A stretch of DNA of 64,000 nucleotides from Paenibacillus sp. SZ31 (GTDB lineage: Bacteria > Bacillota > Bacilli > Paenibacillales > Paenibacillaceae): NCBI RefSeq assembly GCF_012912005.1, contig NZ_JABBEA010000011.1:62001-126000 (forward strand), read 5' to 3'. Of this stretch, positions 8,866 to 18,454 are shown piece after piece. The notes under the pieces were generated by a model that was not told the origin of the DNA, did no database searches, and saw only the letters and a program-made list of their open reading frames with translations. Within the stretch, counting starts at the first letter, position 1; every line of letters starts with the position of its first letter. A program made the position numbers and the translations under genes.

Positions 8866-10572
8866 ATGACACAACGAATGGTAGAGAAGATGTCGAAAGA
8901 GCAACAGTATCTTGTAAATCAATCCATGTTGATGATGGATAGCTTCTATGATAAGGAACTGGATCTGCTTCGCAGTTTTGAAGAGGAGGATTCATCGCAG
9001 CACAGCACACGAGCCAGTGCACATTATGCGCTCGGGTTGTTGATTCGAAATGAGCCTGGTGATGTGGAACGCGCGATACGGGTGTTCCACAAGGTGCTCG
9101 ATGTTCAATATGACGCTCCAGATGAGATCTATCATGGAACCTTCGCGACCCGACCCAATGATGTGCATCCACCAGCGGGTCACTATGCTTGGAAATCTTT
9201 TGCGCCAGGCACGGCCTATTTCCTGGAACGCACCTTTGAGAAGGTGTCTGCGCAGTTTATCCATAAACTACAGGAAGAGGGTTCTCTGCTCACAGAGGCA
9301 GCAGATCCCAAACAACTGAAAAACCTGTTTCATTCGGCAGTGAATCAGGTGCTGCCACCGGTCTGGATCAGTTATGATCCCAACTGGCGCGAGTTTATCG
9401 CTTGTGTCTGTGTTATCGTAACTGCCGAATTCGCCGAACTTATGCCGGAGACACTCATGAAACGGATGGACCATGCGATGGAACTGGCTGTTCAAGGGTC
9501 AGTGGAACGAAGATTATCCGATGTCATTCCAATGAACACCAATATTGAGTTGATGCATATTTTCATCACCCATTACTATGGACACCGCTTGAACCGGACA
9601 GAATGGATTCAGCATTCGGATAAACAAGCGGAGGCGTTGATGAAGGAGTTCGAACAATACGACGGTACATTCGCGGAGTTCAATACGACAACCTATTACG
9701 GAGTCGATCTGTCGGTACTTGGCATGTACCGCAAGTATGGACTCACCGAACGTTTGGTTGAATTTGGACACCGGATTGAACACGGGCTTTGGAATAACAT
9801 TGCAGTTTATTACAATGCCAACCTGGAGAATCTCTCTGGCCCGTTCTCTCGGGCGTACGACATGGAGATGCGAGAACATAGTTCAATCGGTGTATTTATC
9901 TATCTTTTGCTTGGTGAAGGGTATGAATATCTCACAGGAATCAACTGTGAATCTGGTCATGATCCGATGATTGCGCTCCTTGGGGTGGATGTGCCCGCAG
10001 AAGCCATACCGTATTTCAAGGCTCATCAAGAGGATCGTCTTGTGCAGAAACAGTTCATGGAACTGTGTGAGCGCAATGATCCAACGTCCAATCGGAATCT
10101 ATGTACTGCCAAAGCCTGGATCGGTGAGGATCGGATGATCGGGGCCATGTCGGGAAGTGTGAATACCAACGGCCAGATGCATCCTGCCACGATCCACTGG
10201 CAGACAGAGACGGGTGAGCGTTATTATCTTCGCTTGATCCGCCGTGAGGTAGGCGAGGGGTGGAACAGTCATCTACGCGGAGTAACGTTCGATGCGGACC
10301 TCACACCAGAATCGTTAACCATTGATGTGGAGCTGGATACGGCGGAAGAGATCGACGTTTATTTTGAAATCAGAGGGCCATCCCTTCGTCAGCAGGACAT
10401 TACACCAGCGTTATGGCAGTTCCCAGGACTTACGTGTACCGTGAAGGCTGAGGCGCCTGAACCATCCGTGTTAATGTACGTGAATCATGCGGAGATCATC
10501 TATCGTTATGTGCCTGGAAAGACTGCGAACAGGATGAGATTTGAATTAATCCTCCGTGAAGACAACGGTTAG
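8866..10572 (+). CDS. Uncharacterised protein, probable alpha/alpha-toroid polysaccharide enzyme
   Basis: 568 residues, cytoplasmic (no signal peptide). The first ~400 residues are helical with repeated aromatic/His motifs (e.g. NDVHPPAGHYAWKSF, GTFAEFNTTTYYGVDLS, HITHYYGHR-like), which resemble the (alpha/alpha) toroid of polysaccharide lyases and unsaturated-uronyl hydrolases. The last ~150 residues are beta-rich, like the sandwich that follows such toroids. I do not recognise a named family. The start ATG 8866 follows AGGAGG at 8852-8857. Its position between an oligosaccharide importer and a sugar isomerase suggests it processes the imported sugar inside the cell; this is inference. Confidence 0.6.
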   Translation: MTQRMVEKMSKEQQYLVNQSMLMMDSFYDKELDLLRSFEEEDSSQHSTRASAHYALGLLIRNEPGDVERAIRVFHKVLDVQYDAPDEIYHGTFATRPNDVHPPAGHYAWKSFAPGTAYFLERTFEKVSAQFIHKLQEEGSLLTEAADPKQLKNLFHSAVNQVLPPVWISYDPNWREFIACVCVIVTAEFAELMPETLMKRMDHAMELAVQGSVERRLSDVIPMNTNIELMHIFITHYYGHRLNRTEWIQHSDKQAEALMKEFEQYDGTFAEFNTTTYYGVDLSVLGMYRKYGLTERLVEFGHRIEHGLWNNIAVYYNANLENLSGPFSRAYDMEMREHSSIGVFIYLLLGEGYEYLTGINCESGHDPMIALLGVDVPAEAIPYFKAHQEDRLVQKQFMELCERNDPTSNRNLCTAKAWIGEDRMIGAMSGSVNTNGQMHPATIHWQTETGERYYLRLIRREVGEGWNSHLRGVTFDADLTPESLTIDVELDTAEEIDVYFEIRGPSLRQQDITPALWQFPGLTCTVKAEAPEPSVLMYVNHAEIIYRYVPGKTANRMRFELILREDNG

Positions 10573-10650
10573 AGGAATGAATAGTAGAGATAGATAGACA
10601 GATTAATGGAATATGAATGGGCGATAGAATGAGAGACAGGAGGACCAATC

Positions 10651-11616
10651 ATGTATACGGACAAACAAGAATATTCGTTCTCAACATGTTGGAATATCAA
10701 ACGTCATACGACCGGACAAGGCATGATCGAGGAGATCAAGTCTCTTGGATTCAAACAGGTTGAACTGAACTATAACGTTACGGAAGAGTTGCTGAAGACG
10801 ATAGAACCGATGATTGAACGCGGAGAGATCGGTGTATCCAGTGTGCATAATACATTTCCACATGTGCCTGATCCGGATTACGGGACGGATTCCGTCCTGC
10901 TCGGATTCGATGATGAGCCGCGCCGCAAACGGGCGATTGAACTGTTACTTCGCTCAGCCGAGTACGCACATCGTTATGGTGCCAAGGCTGTTGTTGTACA
11001 TCCCGGTGAGGTGCCGTTTGAATACAATATAGATGAAGCGTTGAAAAAGATATACCACGATCAGGGGCCGGATTCACCGGCGTATCAATCTTTATGGCAA
11101 GAGATGCTGGAGAAGCGGGAAGATGGTAGCGCACATTACCTGAGCCGGATTCAGGAAAGTCTCGAAGAGGTATGCGACTTGTCGGAGCAGCGGGGATACG
11201 GGGTGAATTTCGGTATTGAGACCCGTTCACGCTGTTATCAGATGCCGACTTTGCACGAAGCAGGAACGATTATTGGACAAATGAAGGGCGCGCCGCTTGG
11301 TCTCTGGTACGATATTGGTCACGGCATGATGATGGATCGAATGGGCCTATATGACAATGTACGTGAAGCTAACGCGTTGATTGATCACGTGGTTGGGGTG
11401 CATATCCATGAAACCGTAGGGTTGGCAGATCATTGGTGTCCATACGTTCATAGCAAAGACATGACCTTCTTTGATTCCTTTTTGGATATTATCGACCGTT
11501 CTCCGGTGAAAGTATATGAGCTGAAAGGCGCTTGTACACCGGAAGAAATCGATGAGAGTCATGGGTTGATTACAGCTCGCATTGCTGAACGTCAAGCGGC
11601 ACGTCAGCGCGGATAG
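10651..11616 (+). CDS. Sugar phosphate isomerase/epimerase, TIM barrel (AP endonuclease 2-like)
   Basis: 321 residues. The barrel pattern includes KAVVVHPGEVPFEYN, GVNFGIETRSR, LGLWYDIGHG and VGVHIHET, where Glu, Asp and His residues form the divalent metal site of the xylose isomerase-like superfamily (IolE/IolI, UxuA-like). It probably isomerises or epimerises the imported sugar. The start ATG has AGGAGGA about 8 bases upstream. It is the last gene of the first sugar locus before the terminator at 11765. Confidence 0.85.
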   Translation: MYTDKQEYSFSTCWNIKRHTTGQGMIEEIKSLGFKQVELNYNVTEELLKTIEPMIERGEIGVSSVHNTFPHVPDPDYGTDSVLLGFDDEPRRKRAIELLLRSAEYAHRYGAKAVVVHPGEVPFEYNIDEALKKIYHDQGPDSPAYQSLWQEMLEKREDGSAHYLSRIQESLEEVCDLSEQRGYGVNFGIETRSRCYQMPTLHEAGTIIGQMKGAPLGLWYDIGHGMMMDRMGLYDNVREANALIDHVVGVHIHETVGLADHWCPYVHSKDMTFFDSFLDIIDRSPVKVYELKGACTPEEIDESHGLITARIAERQAARQRG

Positions 11617-11764
11617 GGAGATTGGTAAATTTTATGCTGAGCGCATGGATAGGTGTGTGGTAGGGGGACGGAGGAACGTGAAGTATTCTTCTCGGCAGAT
11701 ATCTGACATCCAATTGGAGTAGAAGGTATCGGCTATCCCATGTTGTGAGAGGATCTTTAATGGG

Positions 11765-11820
11765 AAAAGGGATCGGTTTCATCGGCCTGATAGGCTTGGT
11801 GACACGGATCCCTTTTTTTT
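11765..11820 (+). terminator. Rho-independent terminator ending the first sugar operon
   Basis: AAAAGGGATC (11765-11774) pairs with GATCCCTTTT, followed by more T residues to 11820. It lies about 150 bases after the isomerase stop codon. Confidence 0.8.
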
Positions 11821-11916
11821 GATTTTGTTTGATATGTAAATGTGATTGGTGTACAGCTTTCATTCAGATCACATTTTGGCGCACACTTGGCTTCATTGCT
11901 GGGCACTCTTTGGAAG

Positions 11917-12121
11917 CTAACGAACCTGACGCACCTTATTCCAAGCATATGAGTCAGATTGAAATCGTAAGGAATCTGAGACACCTTATTTATCCGTTTG
12001 TAGCAGGTTTTGGCCCGTTTTCATTCATTTTCATTCGTCTGCTCCCGTTTAGCGTTATTGAGGTTCGTTAGAATTTTAATATTAGTCTAAACAAGGCAAT
12101 AAGGTGCCACAGGTTCGTTAG
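11917..12121. repeat. Cluster of short inverted and direct repeats
   Basis: The 24-base unit at 11917-11940 (CTAACGAACC, then CACCTTATT) recurs inverted at 12098-12121 with 2 mismatches. Half copies occur at 11976-11990 (CTGAGACACCTTATT) and, inverted, at 12062-12071 (GGTTCGTTAG). The gap 11821-12204 contains no convincing gene. The layout suggests a small mobile or palindromic element and a partly overlapping second copy. Confidence 0.6.
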
Positions 12122-12204
12122 AGTTCAAGAAGTGAGTCACAACTTGGCGAGAGAAGCGTTTAATCTACCTATCACCAAAGTAAGATTGAGCGTGTGATTC
12201 TTTT

Positions 12205-12789
12205 TTACTCGTACATCCGTCGTTCAAGTTCAGCATAGGCAATGGCAGGATCATCACTGGAATTATCAATATAAGCGACGGATGAAGCAGGGAGCGGCCA
12301 GGCTATCTCTTTACGGACGAGAGAAGCTGTGAAGGCATCCCAGTTGGCTAACTTCCATTCATCTAGTGGGGATTTTCTTGCTGAGATCCGCTTGTGATAC
12401 AATGCTTCATTCTCTAAATAAATATAGGCCACACGCACATCCGTATCTTTCAGAGAACGTCCAATCCGTGCGAGTTCCTGCTCGATCCAGTCAGAGGTAC
12501 CGATTTCCTTGGTAAATGGCCCCACAACGATCGTATCGATATCCAACTGAACGTTATCCAGAGCGGCGTCCATCGTAATGCGGTACCCAAGATCACGGCA
12601 CAACCTTTTGTATTCAGGCGAATCTCGGTCGGATGGATCAAGTCCCTGAAGGGTCATAATCGCCTCAGCTGCTGGGCGAAGCAGGATATCCATGTCGAAG
12701 AAAGCAGCTTTATGTTTACGGGAAAGGGCTTTGGCTAGTGTGGTCTTGCCACTTCCGGCCCCGCCGAGAAAGAAAATTAGTTTGCTCAT
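12205..12789 (-). CDS. P-loop NTPase, small-molecule kinase-like
   Basis: 194 residues. The N-terminal Walker A motif GGAGSGKT follows a beta strand (KLIFFL), and a DMD motif (FFDMDILL) lies in the nucleoside/shikimate-kinase position. The family (AAA_33 or adenylate/cytidylate kinase-like) phosphorylates small molecules or RNA ends; substrate not inferable. The start ATG is the complement of 12787-12789 with AAAGGAGG about 10 bases upstream; longer in-frame extensions upstream lack such a site. It stands alone on the minus strand, between a repeat cluster and the PadR operon. Confidence 0.75.
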   Translation of the reverse strand: MSKLIFFLGGAGSGKTTLAKALSRKHKAAFFDMDILLRPAAEAIMTLQGLDPSDRDSPEYKRLCRDLGYRITMDAALDNVQLDIDTIVVGPFTKEIGTSDWIEQELARIGRSLKDTDVRVAYIYLENEALYHKRISARKSPLDEWKLANWDAFTASLVRKEIAWPLPASSVAYIDNSSDDPAIAYAELERRMYE

Positions 12790-13073
12790 GAATGTTATGC
12801 CTCCTTTAGTTAGATTCAAAAAACTGGATATGTAATTGAAAAATACACGAATATATAGCTTCATCATTAAAGTTCGTGAATGAAAGGACTTGTTTATTTT
12901 AACATAAATAAAGAAGCTTGTTGGCTAGACAGAAAAGGAAGGATAAGGTAATATCATACCTAGTTGTTCTATGCATAGGTTTCCGATGTATATGAAAAGA
13001 AGAGATTTAAAAGTGTATTTTTCGAAATCTAAAAACTCTTGCTAAATAAATTGAAAAGGAAGGAGTGAACGCG

Positions 13074-13409
13074 TTGCAGGTTAACAAACAAATGATTAAA
13101 GGCAGTACCGAAACATTGATTCTGACCCTGCTTCAGGAACGACCGTTGTACGGTTATGAATTAATTAAGGAATTACATCGTCAATCCGAGGGTGTGTTTA
13201 ATCTGAAAGAGGGTACGTTATATCCTATTTTGCATGCTATGGAGATTGAAGGATGGGTAGAGTCGTACTGGATGGAGGTTGAAGGCCGTAAACGGAAATA
13301 TTATTCAATTCGTGACAAGGGCATGGAGGCCTTACAAAGTAAAAAAGCAGAGTGGAATTTGTTCCGTAGAGCTGTGGATCGGGTGCTTGGGGAAGGAGGC
13401 CTGACATGA
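13074..13409 (+). CDS. PadR family transcriptional regulator
   Basis: 111 residues. The MIKGSTETLILTLLQ start, LYGYELIKEL, the winged helix segment KEGTLYPILHAMEIEGW and the wing RKRKYYSI are typical of PadR proteins with a short C-terminal helix (subfamily 2). TTG 13074 is preferred because AAGGAG sits 8 bases upstream, and MQVNKQMIKG is a common PadR N terminus; GTG 13065 would overlap the ribosome binding site. Its stop overlaps the next gene's ATG by 4 bases, so the two are translationally coupled and this protein probably represses its own operon. Confidence 0.9.
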   Translation: MQVNKQMIKGSTETLILTLLQERPLYGYELIKELHRQSEGVFNLKEGTLYPILHAMEIEGWVESYWMEVEGRKRKYYSIRDKGMEALQSKKAEWNLFRRAVDRVLGEGGLT

Positions 13410-14755
13410 CGAATCGACATGAACGAATTCAGCATTATCTTGATCACATGTGTGTTCAGGTTAAAGCTCGCGAAGTACATAACGACCTGCGTGATGAGTT
13501 GGGAAACCACATGCAAGAAATGATTTTGGACAAAAAACAAGAAGGTTATACAGAGGAAGAAGCAATTGCATATGCCATTGAACAGATGGGCGATCCTGCA
13601 GTAGTGGGCAAAAGCATGCACCGGTTGCATCGCCATCGTATGCATTGGGGTCTGTTAGTTGGACTAATTGGTTTGTCTATAACTAGCCTGTTACTGATAT
13701 GGATTTTTACGATTAATGTAGCAGATGAAAAGTATCAGTTCTTATATCGCGGTCATGTGATGTACACCGTTATAGGTGTAATGATTATGTTGTTCTTTAT
13801 TTACTTTGATTATCGTAAGTTGAAAAAAGCTGCTTGGTGGATCTATATTCTACTTAATGCCCTTTTGTGGATTAATCCAATGATATCTACGAATTTTTAT
13901 GGTATGAGCAGATTCCTGATTGCACCACTTGGATTTGTAATAGACCTTACCACTGCTTCAGTGTGGATTTTGCCACTTGCCATAGGGGCAATTGTGCAGG
14001 AGAAGCTTCATTCAAACTGCAATATGCAATCCATATTGACCTATATTGCTATGGTAGCGTTACCTGTAGTGCTATTGTTTCAAATGTCGGACTGGGTGCG
14101 CATGTTTCTGTTTGGCACAATGTCCATTATTTTATTTGGTTGGCTCACGCGAAAATGGCTTTATACAGTCTTAGGTGCTGTTGTAACAGGAAGTATTTTT
14201 GTATTGTTATTGTTTTTTGCAGATAGGTACGGCCGCCTGGAGAGGCTTTCTGTCGTTTTGAATCTTCAGGATGACCCTTACGGTGGCTATAGTAACAATT
14301 CCATTATTAAAATTATTCAATCAGCCGGCTGGTGGGGTAATGGGATTGATACGAAGTTCGACATGTTTAAAATGAGTTATTTAGATTACCCAGGTGTTCT
14401 GCTCATTGATGTGTTTGGCTGGTCAGCCGGGATACTGTTATTGGTGGGTATCATCTGGTTTGTTGCAAGTATGGTGAAGATGCTTCCTCGCATTCGGGAC
14501 AATTTCGGTCGAATGATAATTATCAGTATCACATCCATGTTTGCGTTGCAAATCATCTATTCGTTGGCGATGACTACCGGCAAGGCTCCAATTCTTAGCA
14601 TTGTTTTTCCTTTAATAGGATATGGCAATCACCTGCTTTTCGAATATGCCATGGTCGGCTTACTTCTCGGTATTTATCGTCGGAAGGATACCATTTCGAC
14701 GATAAATGAAAAAATACAGCAGAAGATGGATGCCGACCTACTGACCAATTCATAG
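13406..14755 (+). CDS. HAAS-domain/FtsW-RodA-SpoVE family fusion membrane protein
   Basis: 449 residues. Residues 1-75 are a soluble helical segment (LRDELGNHMQEMILDKKQEG, EEAIAYAIEQMGDP) of the HAAS/permease-prefix type that typically accompanies PadR regulators. The remainder has about 10 membrane helices matching FtsW/RodA/SpoVE (SEDS) glycosyltransferases; the C-terminal PLIGYGNHLLFEYAMVGLLL matches the P-x-x-SYG motif. The conserved SEDS catalytic Asp probably corresponds to D327 (LDYPGVLL). SEDS proteins polymerise glycan strands of peptidoglycan; this fusion may be a stress-controlled version. Translationally coupled to PadR. The SEDS activity is inferred. Confidence 0.75.
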   Translation: MTNRHERIQHYLDHMCVQVKAREVHNDLRDELGNHMQEMILDKKQEGYTEEEAIAYAIEQMGDPAVVGKSMHRLHRHRMHWGLLVGLIGLSITSLLLIWIFTINVADEKYQFLYRGHVMYTVIGVMIMLFFIYFDYRKLKKAAWWIYILLNALLWINPMISTNFYGMSRFLIAPLGFVIDLTTASVWILPLAIGAIVQEKLHSNCNMQSILTYIAMVALPVVLLFQMSDWVRMFLFGTMSIILFGWLTRKWLYTVLGAVVTGSIFVLLLFFADRYGRLERLSVVLNLQDDPYGGYSNNSIIKIIQSAGWWGNGIDTKFDMFKMSYLDYPGVLLIDVFGWSAGILLLVGIIWFVASMVKMLPRIRDNFGRMIIISITSMFALQIIYSLAMTTGKAPILSIVFPLIGYGNHLLFEYAMVGLLLGIYRRKDTISTINEKIQQKMDADLLTNS

Positions 14756-14797
14756 GCATCCAAAATCATTACCGTATCATGAAATGAAGATATTGTT

Positions 14798-14816
14798 ATG
14801 CTCGTTTAACGAGCAT
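14798..14816. terminator. Short hairpin between convergent genes
   Basis: ATGCTCGTT pairs with AACGAGCAT with almost no loop. It lies exactly between the HAAS-FtsW gene and the end of the SgrR-like gene, where a bidirectional terminator is expected. The T runs are short. Confidence 0.4.
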
Positions 14817-16607
14817 TCACGGAAACCAGATATGACGCAGGTTCACCCAGCCCTGGCTATTGAAAGATAGACCACGCACAGAAGGTAGATAAGCGGTTTC
14901 TACTGGTTTTTCGGATAAATGGAACAGTAAATTCTGATCAACCAAAAATTGCTCAATTCGATCTAATTCAGAAGTTCGATCTACTGCGATGGGAGAGGCG
15001 ACGATGGTTTGCAAAATCTCATGAATCGTTATACGAGCAGAATCTTCCAGATGCTCAGATAACGTAGAGTAGAGATCGTATCTGCGCAGTTCTTCGTCCC
15101 TGTCCCGAATGAGAGAGAAGAGAATCAGATCAGATTCCAGCCGCAAGTTTCCTTTGAACTGCTCCATCGTAGCGGTTCGGACGGTACAAGAGAAACCGCA
15201 CTGCTCCAGTATGGACGCCAGATTTTTAGCATCCCTGCGATATTGTGGAATGGTTGCAATGTGCAAGGAGATGGGACTGGAGGATACGGGACTTATCAAT
15301 ATATCGCTAAATCCCTCCGAGTGGACCTGGACTTTCTTGGTACTCACCGCACCAGAATCAGGAGCGACGACCTCAGAGTTATCTGCATGTCCGTCATCTC
15401 TATACATTCCAGCAAGGCATGACTGAAGGTGTGCTCTTACTTCCGGATCGTTTAACGGTCCGGTTTTTTGTGTATTACACGTGAGCAATTTATGAACCAT
15501 TACACCTGCACTAATCTGTGTCCAGTCTGCACCCGCAGACGAAGACGGATTATGAACAAGATGAAAAAACGGAGTTTCGATATCTTGGCTATCATCCATT
15601 TCTGCCGAAGCACTCCATGGAATCTGCAGAATATCCACACGGTCCATATGTGCTCTACCCTGAAAATACGATGTAAATACCTCAAGTCTGCACAAGTGAT
15701 CATCCCAGGCAGTGACCTTGAACGGCCCCGTGCCAACAGGTTTTTGCATCCCGTGCACATCACCCGAGAGTTTCATCTTCTGTTCGTTTGTTCCTGGTGA
15801 GGGTACAATCGCAGCACGACTTGTTGTAAGAAAGGACAAAAACAATTCGTGAGGGTCTTTCAACTGGAAACACACGGTTAAGGGATCGACCGCTTCAATA
15901 GATAAAATTTGTTTACTCACATCGCGGTATAGTGTCCGGCGATCTGAGGATAGCAGCCGTTCAAACGTGTGCACAATATCATGGGCCGTCAGCATCTGAC
16001 CATTGTGAAATGTAATCCCTTTTCGCAAATAAAAGATCCAGGTCTGCCGGTCTGCGCTGACATCCCAAGTGTGAGCCAGACAGGGAAGAATCTCTCCTTG
16101 TTCACCCCTCTGAACCAACCCGTCAAAGACATGGCTGGTAACAAAGGATTCAGCTAATAGATTAATGTACAGCGGATCAAGCGCATGAAGCTGTTGGCGC
16201 AGGGGCAACCGAAGCGTATCAATCTGCTCATTATTGGTGCCGGCTTCCGTATGATGTCCTGAATACCCAAGCAACCACTGGTTTAGATGATCCTGCATGA
16301 TTGTTGAACTGGAGAATGCACTCACCTGCTCGGCAGCTTCCTGCAATTCCCGGCGATTCATGGCCTGCATCATATATTCTGCGGCGATTTGATCAGCCGG
16401 AACAAGCAAAGTCAGTGAAGAACGCCGACCCCGGCCACGCTGGGAAACCCAACGAATCCAATCATGGGCAACCATCTTTTTGACAATGGTTAATGTATTA
16501 CGGTGCGTACAATTCAGCAGTTCAGCGAGATCGGCGAGTGTAAGTTCATGTTCTGTATGGTGACCGTAATGGCGATGCAACAGCAGATATTGCTGATGTA
16601 ATTTCAA
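14817..16607 (-). CDS. SgrR-like transcriptional regulator (HTH plus SBP_bac_5 domain)
   Basis: 596 residues. The N-terminal ~110 residues contain a helix-turn-helix (LTLADLAELLNCTHRNTLTI, then a basic RGRGRRSS wing) of SgrR_N type. The rest is a periplasmic-binding-protein-like domain of family 5 (GLVQRGEQGEILPCLAHTWD, ITFHNGQMLTAHDIVHTFERL, VGTGPFKV). SgrR proteins sense sugar phosphates or oligopeptide-like ligands and control transport genes. It reads as a cytoplasmic single protein; no signal peptide. The start is a TTG at 16607 with AGGAGG about 11 bases upstream. It is divergent from the DUF4173-like gene across 135 bases. Confidence 0.88.
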   Translation of the reverse strand: MKLHQQYLLLHRHYGHHTEHELTLADLAELLNCTHRNTLTIVKKMVAHDWIRWVSQRGRGRRSSLTLLVPADQIAAEYMMQAMNRRELQEAAEQVSAFSSSTIMQDHLNQWLLGYSGHHTEAGTNNEQIDTLRLPLRQQLHALDPLYINLLAESFVTSHVFDGLVQRGEQGEILPCLAHTWDVSADRQTWIFYLRKGITFHNGQMLTAHDIVHTFERLLSSDRRTLYRDVSKQILSIEAVDPLTVCFQLKDPHELFLSFLTTSRAAIVPSPGTNEQKMKLSGDVHGMQKPVGTGPFKVTAWDDHLCRLEVFTSYFQGRAHMDRVDILQIPWSASAEMDDSQDIETPFFHLVHNPSSSAGADWTQISAGVMVHKLLTCNTQKTGPLNDPEVRAHLQSCLAGMYRDDGHADNSEVVAPDSGAVSTKKVQVHSEGFSDILISPVSSSPISLHIATIPQYRRDAKNLASILEQCGFSCTVRTATMEQFKGNLRLESDLILFSLIRDRDEELRRYDLYSTLSEHLEDSARITIHEILQTIVASPIAVDRTSELDRIEQFLVDQNLLFHLSEKPVETAYLPSVRGLSFNSQGWVNLRHIWFP

Positions 16608-16742
16608 AGTGTTGATTCCCTCCTGGAGGTGATCTCTGACGCAATCCTCTAAAATAAGAAGTTTTATCGATTTTAATTTCTATTTATATTCCTATTTTAT
16701 CATCTAGAATAAAGCATAGAAAGGTTAATGGAGGTTTTTCCC

Positions 16743-18362
16743 ATGATTGATAAAATAATGGCTTCACCGCACCGCGCGCTGATCACGCTACTGTCCGCAT
16801 GGATGCTGGCGATTATTCACCAGTATTTATTCTATGGTAATGAAATTGGAGTATCGTATCCTATCTTTGTAATTCTCTTTTATGTGTTCATGTATCTGTT
16901 TGCACGGGACCGCATGAGGTCTTTCAAGTTCATTGATGCTTTTGTAGCGGCTGTAGTGCTATTGTTGTCGCTAACGTTCCTGTTATACGACAATGAACTG
17001 CTGTATGTTCTTAATTTTCTGGTCATACCTGGCGTAGTTATCTTACATATGACGTATCTGATGGGCAGAAAACAGAAGCAATGGTGGGAGATTGGTTTGA
17101 TTGGTACGGCTATTGACCACATGCTGCCTCAAGCCATACGTCATTGGGGGACTGTTGCTGCTATTGCTGTGAGAGCAGGCGGGCGTGGCATGGGCAAATC
17201 CCAAAAAACCGTTGTTTTCAAAGTGCTCATTGGCCTTGTGGCGTCCTTGCCGATCCTCATTGTAGTCGTTGCGTTACTGTCCTCCGCTGACGGGGTCTTC
17301 GATCAATATTTAGCCGGTTTTCCGGAGTGGCTGAATCAGCTGGCTTTTACTCCAGGGATACCGAGAATCATCTGGATTGTCATTGCAGGTGTATTGCTGT
17401 TCGGTTATGTATGGGGATTTGTACAGCCGATGCAATATGAGGCAGAGAAGAGAGCGAACGCACATTGGAAAAATGGAGCAGCACCCACGGTTGATAAGCG
17501 TGATCACACCTATATATTCTCTCCTGTGGATCCGGTCACTAAAGGTGAGGTTACGAATAAGATTACACCCGAGCCCGCACTCACTCCGGTTCATCGGGAA
17601 CCATTCAGATTGGATCCCATCATAGTGGGTACGATGCTCATCGTCATCAACTGTGTGTACGTTTTGTTTGTACTTGTACAGTTTTCGTATCTCTTTGGTG
17701 CGGGAGAGGGGCATCTTCCGGTAGATCTGTCTTACGCAGATTATGCGAGAAGTGGATTCGCAGAGTTAATTCTCGTCATAGGTATTAACTTCTTTATTCT
17801 TATTGTTGCTTTGCAGTATACCCGTTCGAGTGGCAAAACGGGTTCCATCGTGCATCAGGTACTTCTCTTGATTCTGGTCAGTTGTTCAGCAATTATGTTG
17901 TATTCCGCGTTTATGCGCCTAAATCTGTATGAGCAGGCATATGGATATACGTACATCCGCTTCCTGGTACACGCATTCATGATCTTCCTTGCACTCCTGT
18001 TGCTGATTGCTGGCCTTCGTATACGGTACACATCAATACCGCTGATCCGCTGGTATATCGTGCTGGCGCTCACAGCTTATGTTGCTGTCAATTATGTGGG
18101 CATGGATAAACGGATTGCCGAGCTGAATATTGAACGTTATCATCAGACTGGCAATATTGATGCAACCTATCTGGCAAGTCTGTCGGCAGATGCAGTTCCG
18201 TTACTTCGAGAGTTTGCTCAGGAGGAGTATCCGGATCTTAAGAGGGAAATGCTGGAACGTCAAGCCTACCTGGACGAGGATGCATCAGATCGTTCATGGC
18301 CTTCTTATAACGTTGCAAGACACAGAGCTGAGCTAGAAATGTCCAAATTAAGAACGGAATAG
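16743..18362 (+). CDS. DUF4173-type multipass membrane protein
   Basis: 539 residues with about 11 hydrophobic helices and a Pro/charged cytoplasmic loop (about residues 240-295). The C-terminal third has the pattern RLNLYEQAYGYTYIRFLVHA and a charged tail with NVARHRAELE, as in DUF4173/DUF4153 proteins, whose role is unknown (often near sensory or sporulation genes in Bacilli). ATG 16743 is preceded by GGAGG with 8 bases spacing; ATG 16728 is an alternative with a weaker site. It is divergent from the SgrR-like regulator, which may control it. Confidence 0.75.
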   Translation: MIDKIMASPHRALITLLSAWMLAIIHQYLFYGNEIGVSYPIFVILFYVFMYLFARDRMRSFKFIDAFVAAVVLLLSLTFLLYDNELLYVLNFLVIPGVVILHMTYLMGRKQKQWWEIGLIGTAIDHMLPQAIRHWGTVAAIAVRAGGRGMGKSQKTVVFKVLIGLVASLPILIVVVALLSSADGVFDQYLAGFPEWLNQLAFTPGIPRIIWIVIAGVLLFGYVWGFVQPMQYEAEKRANAHWKNGAAPTVDKRDHTYIFSPVDPVTKGEVTNKITPEPALTPVHREPFRLDPIIVGTMLIVINCVYVLFVLVQFSYLFGAGEGHLPVDLSYADYARSGFAELILVIGINFFILIVALQYTRSSGKTGSIVHQVLLLILVSCSAIMLYSAFMRLNLYEQAYGYTYIRFLVHAFMIFLALLLLIAGLRIRYTSIPLIRWYIVLALTAYVAVNYVGMDKRIAELNIERYHQTGNIDATYLASLSADAVPLLREFAQEEYPDLKREMLERQAYLDEDASDRSWPSYNVARHRAELEMSKLRTE

Positions 18363-18413
18363 TTGAATAATCACTGTTTTTACGTACGGATTTATGCAAA
18401 AACAATATGTAAG

Positions 18414-18422
18414 TGTTATAAT
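18414..18422 (+). promoter_or_regulatory. Extended -10 promoter of the leader-yidC operon
   Basis: TATAAT (18417-18422) has TG one base further upstream (18414-18415), giving the extended -10 TGTTATAAT. The -35 is weak (ATGCAA around 18394). Transcripts would start near 18429, just before the leader ribosome binding site. Confidence 0.6.
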
Positions 18423-18454
18423 ATAAAAACTAACCTATAAAGGGGGTGAATCCC

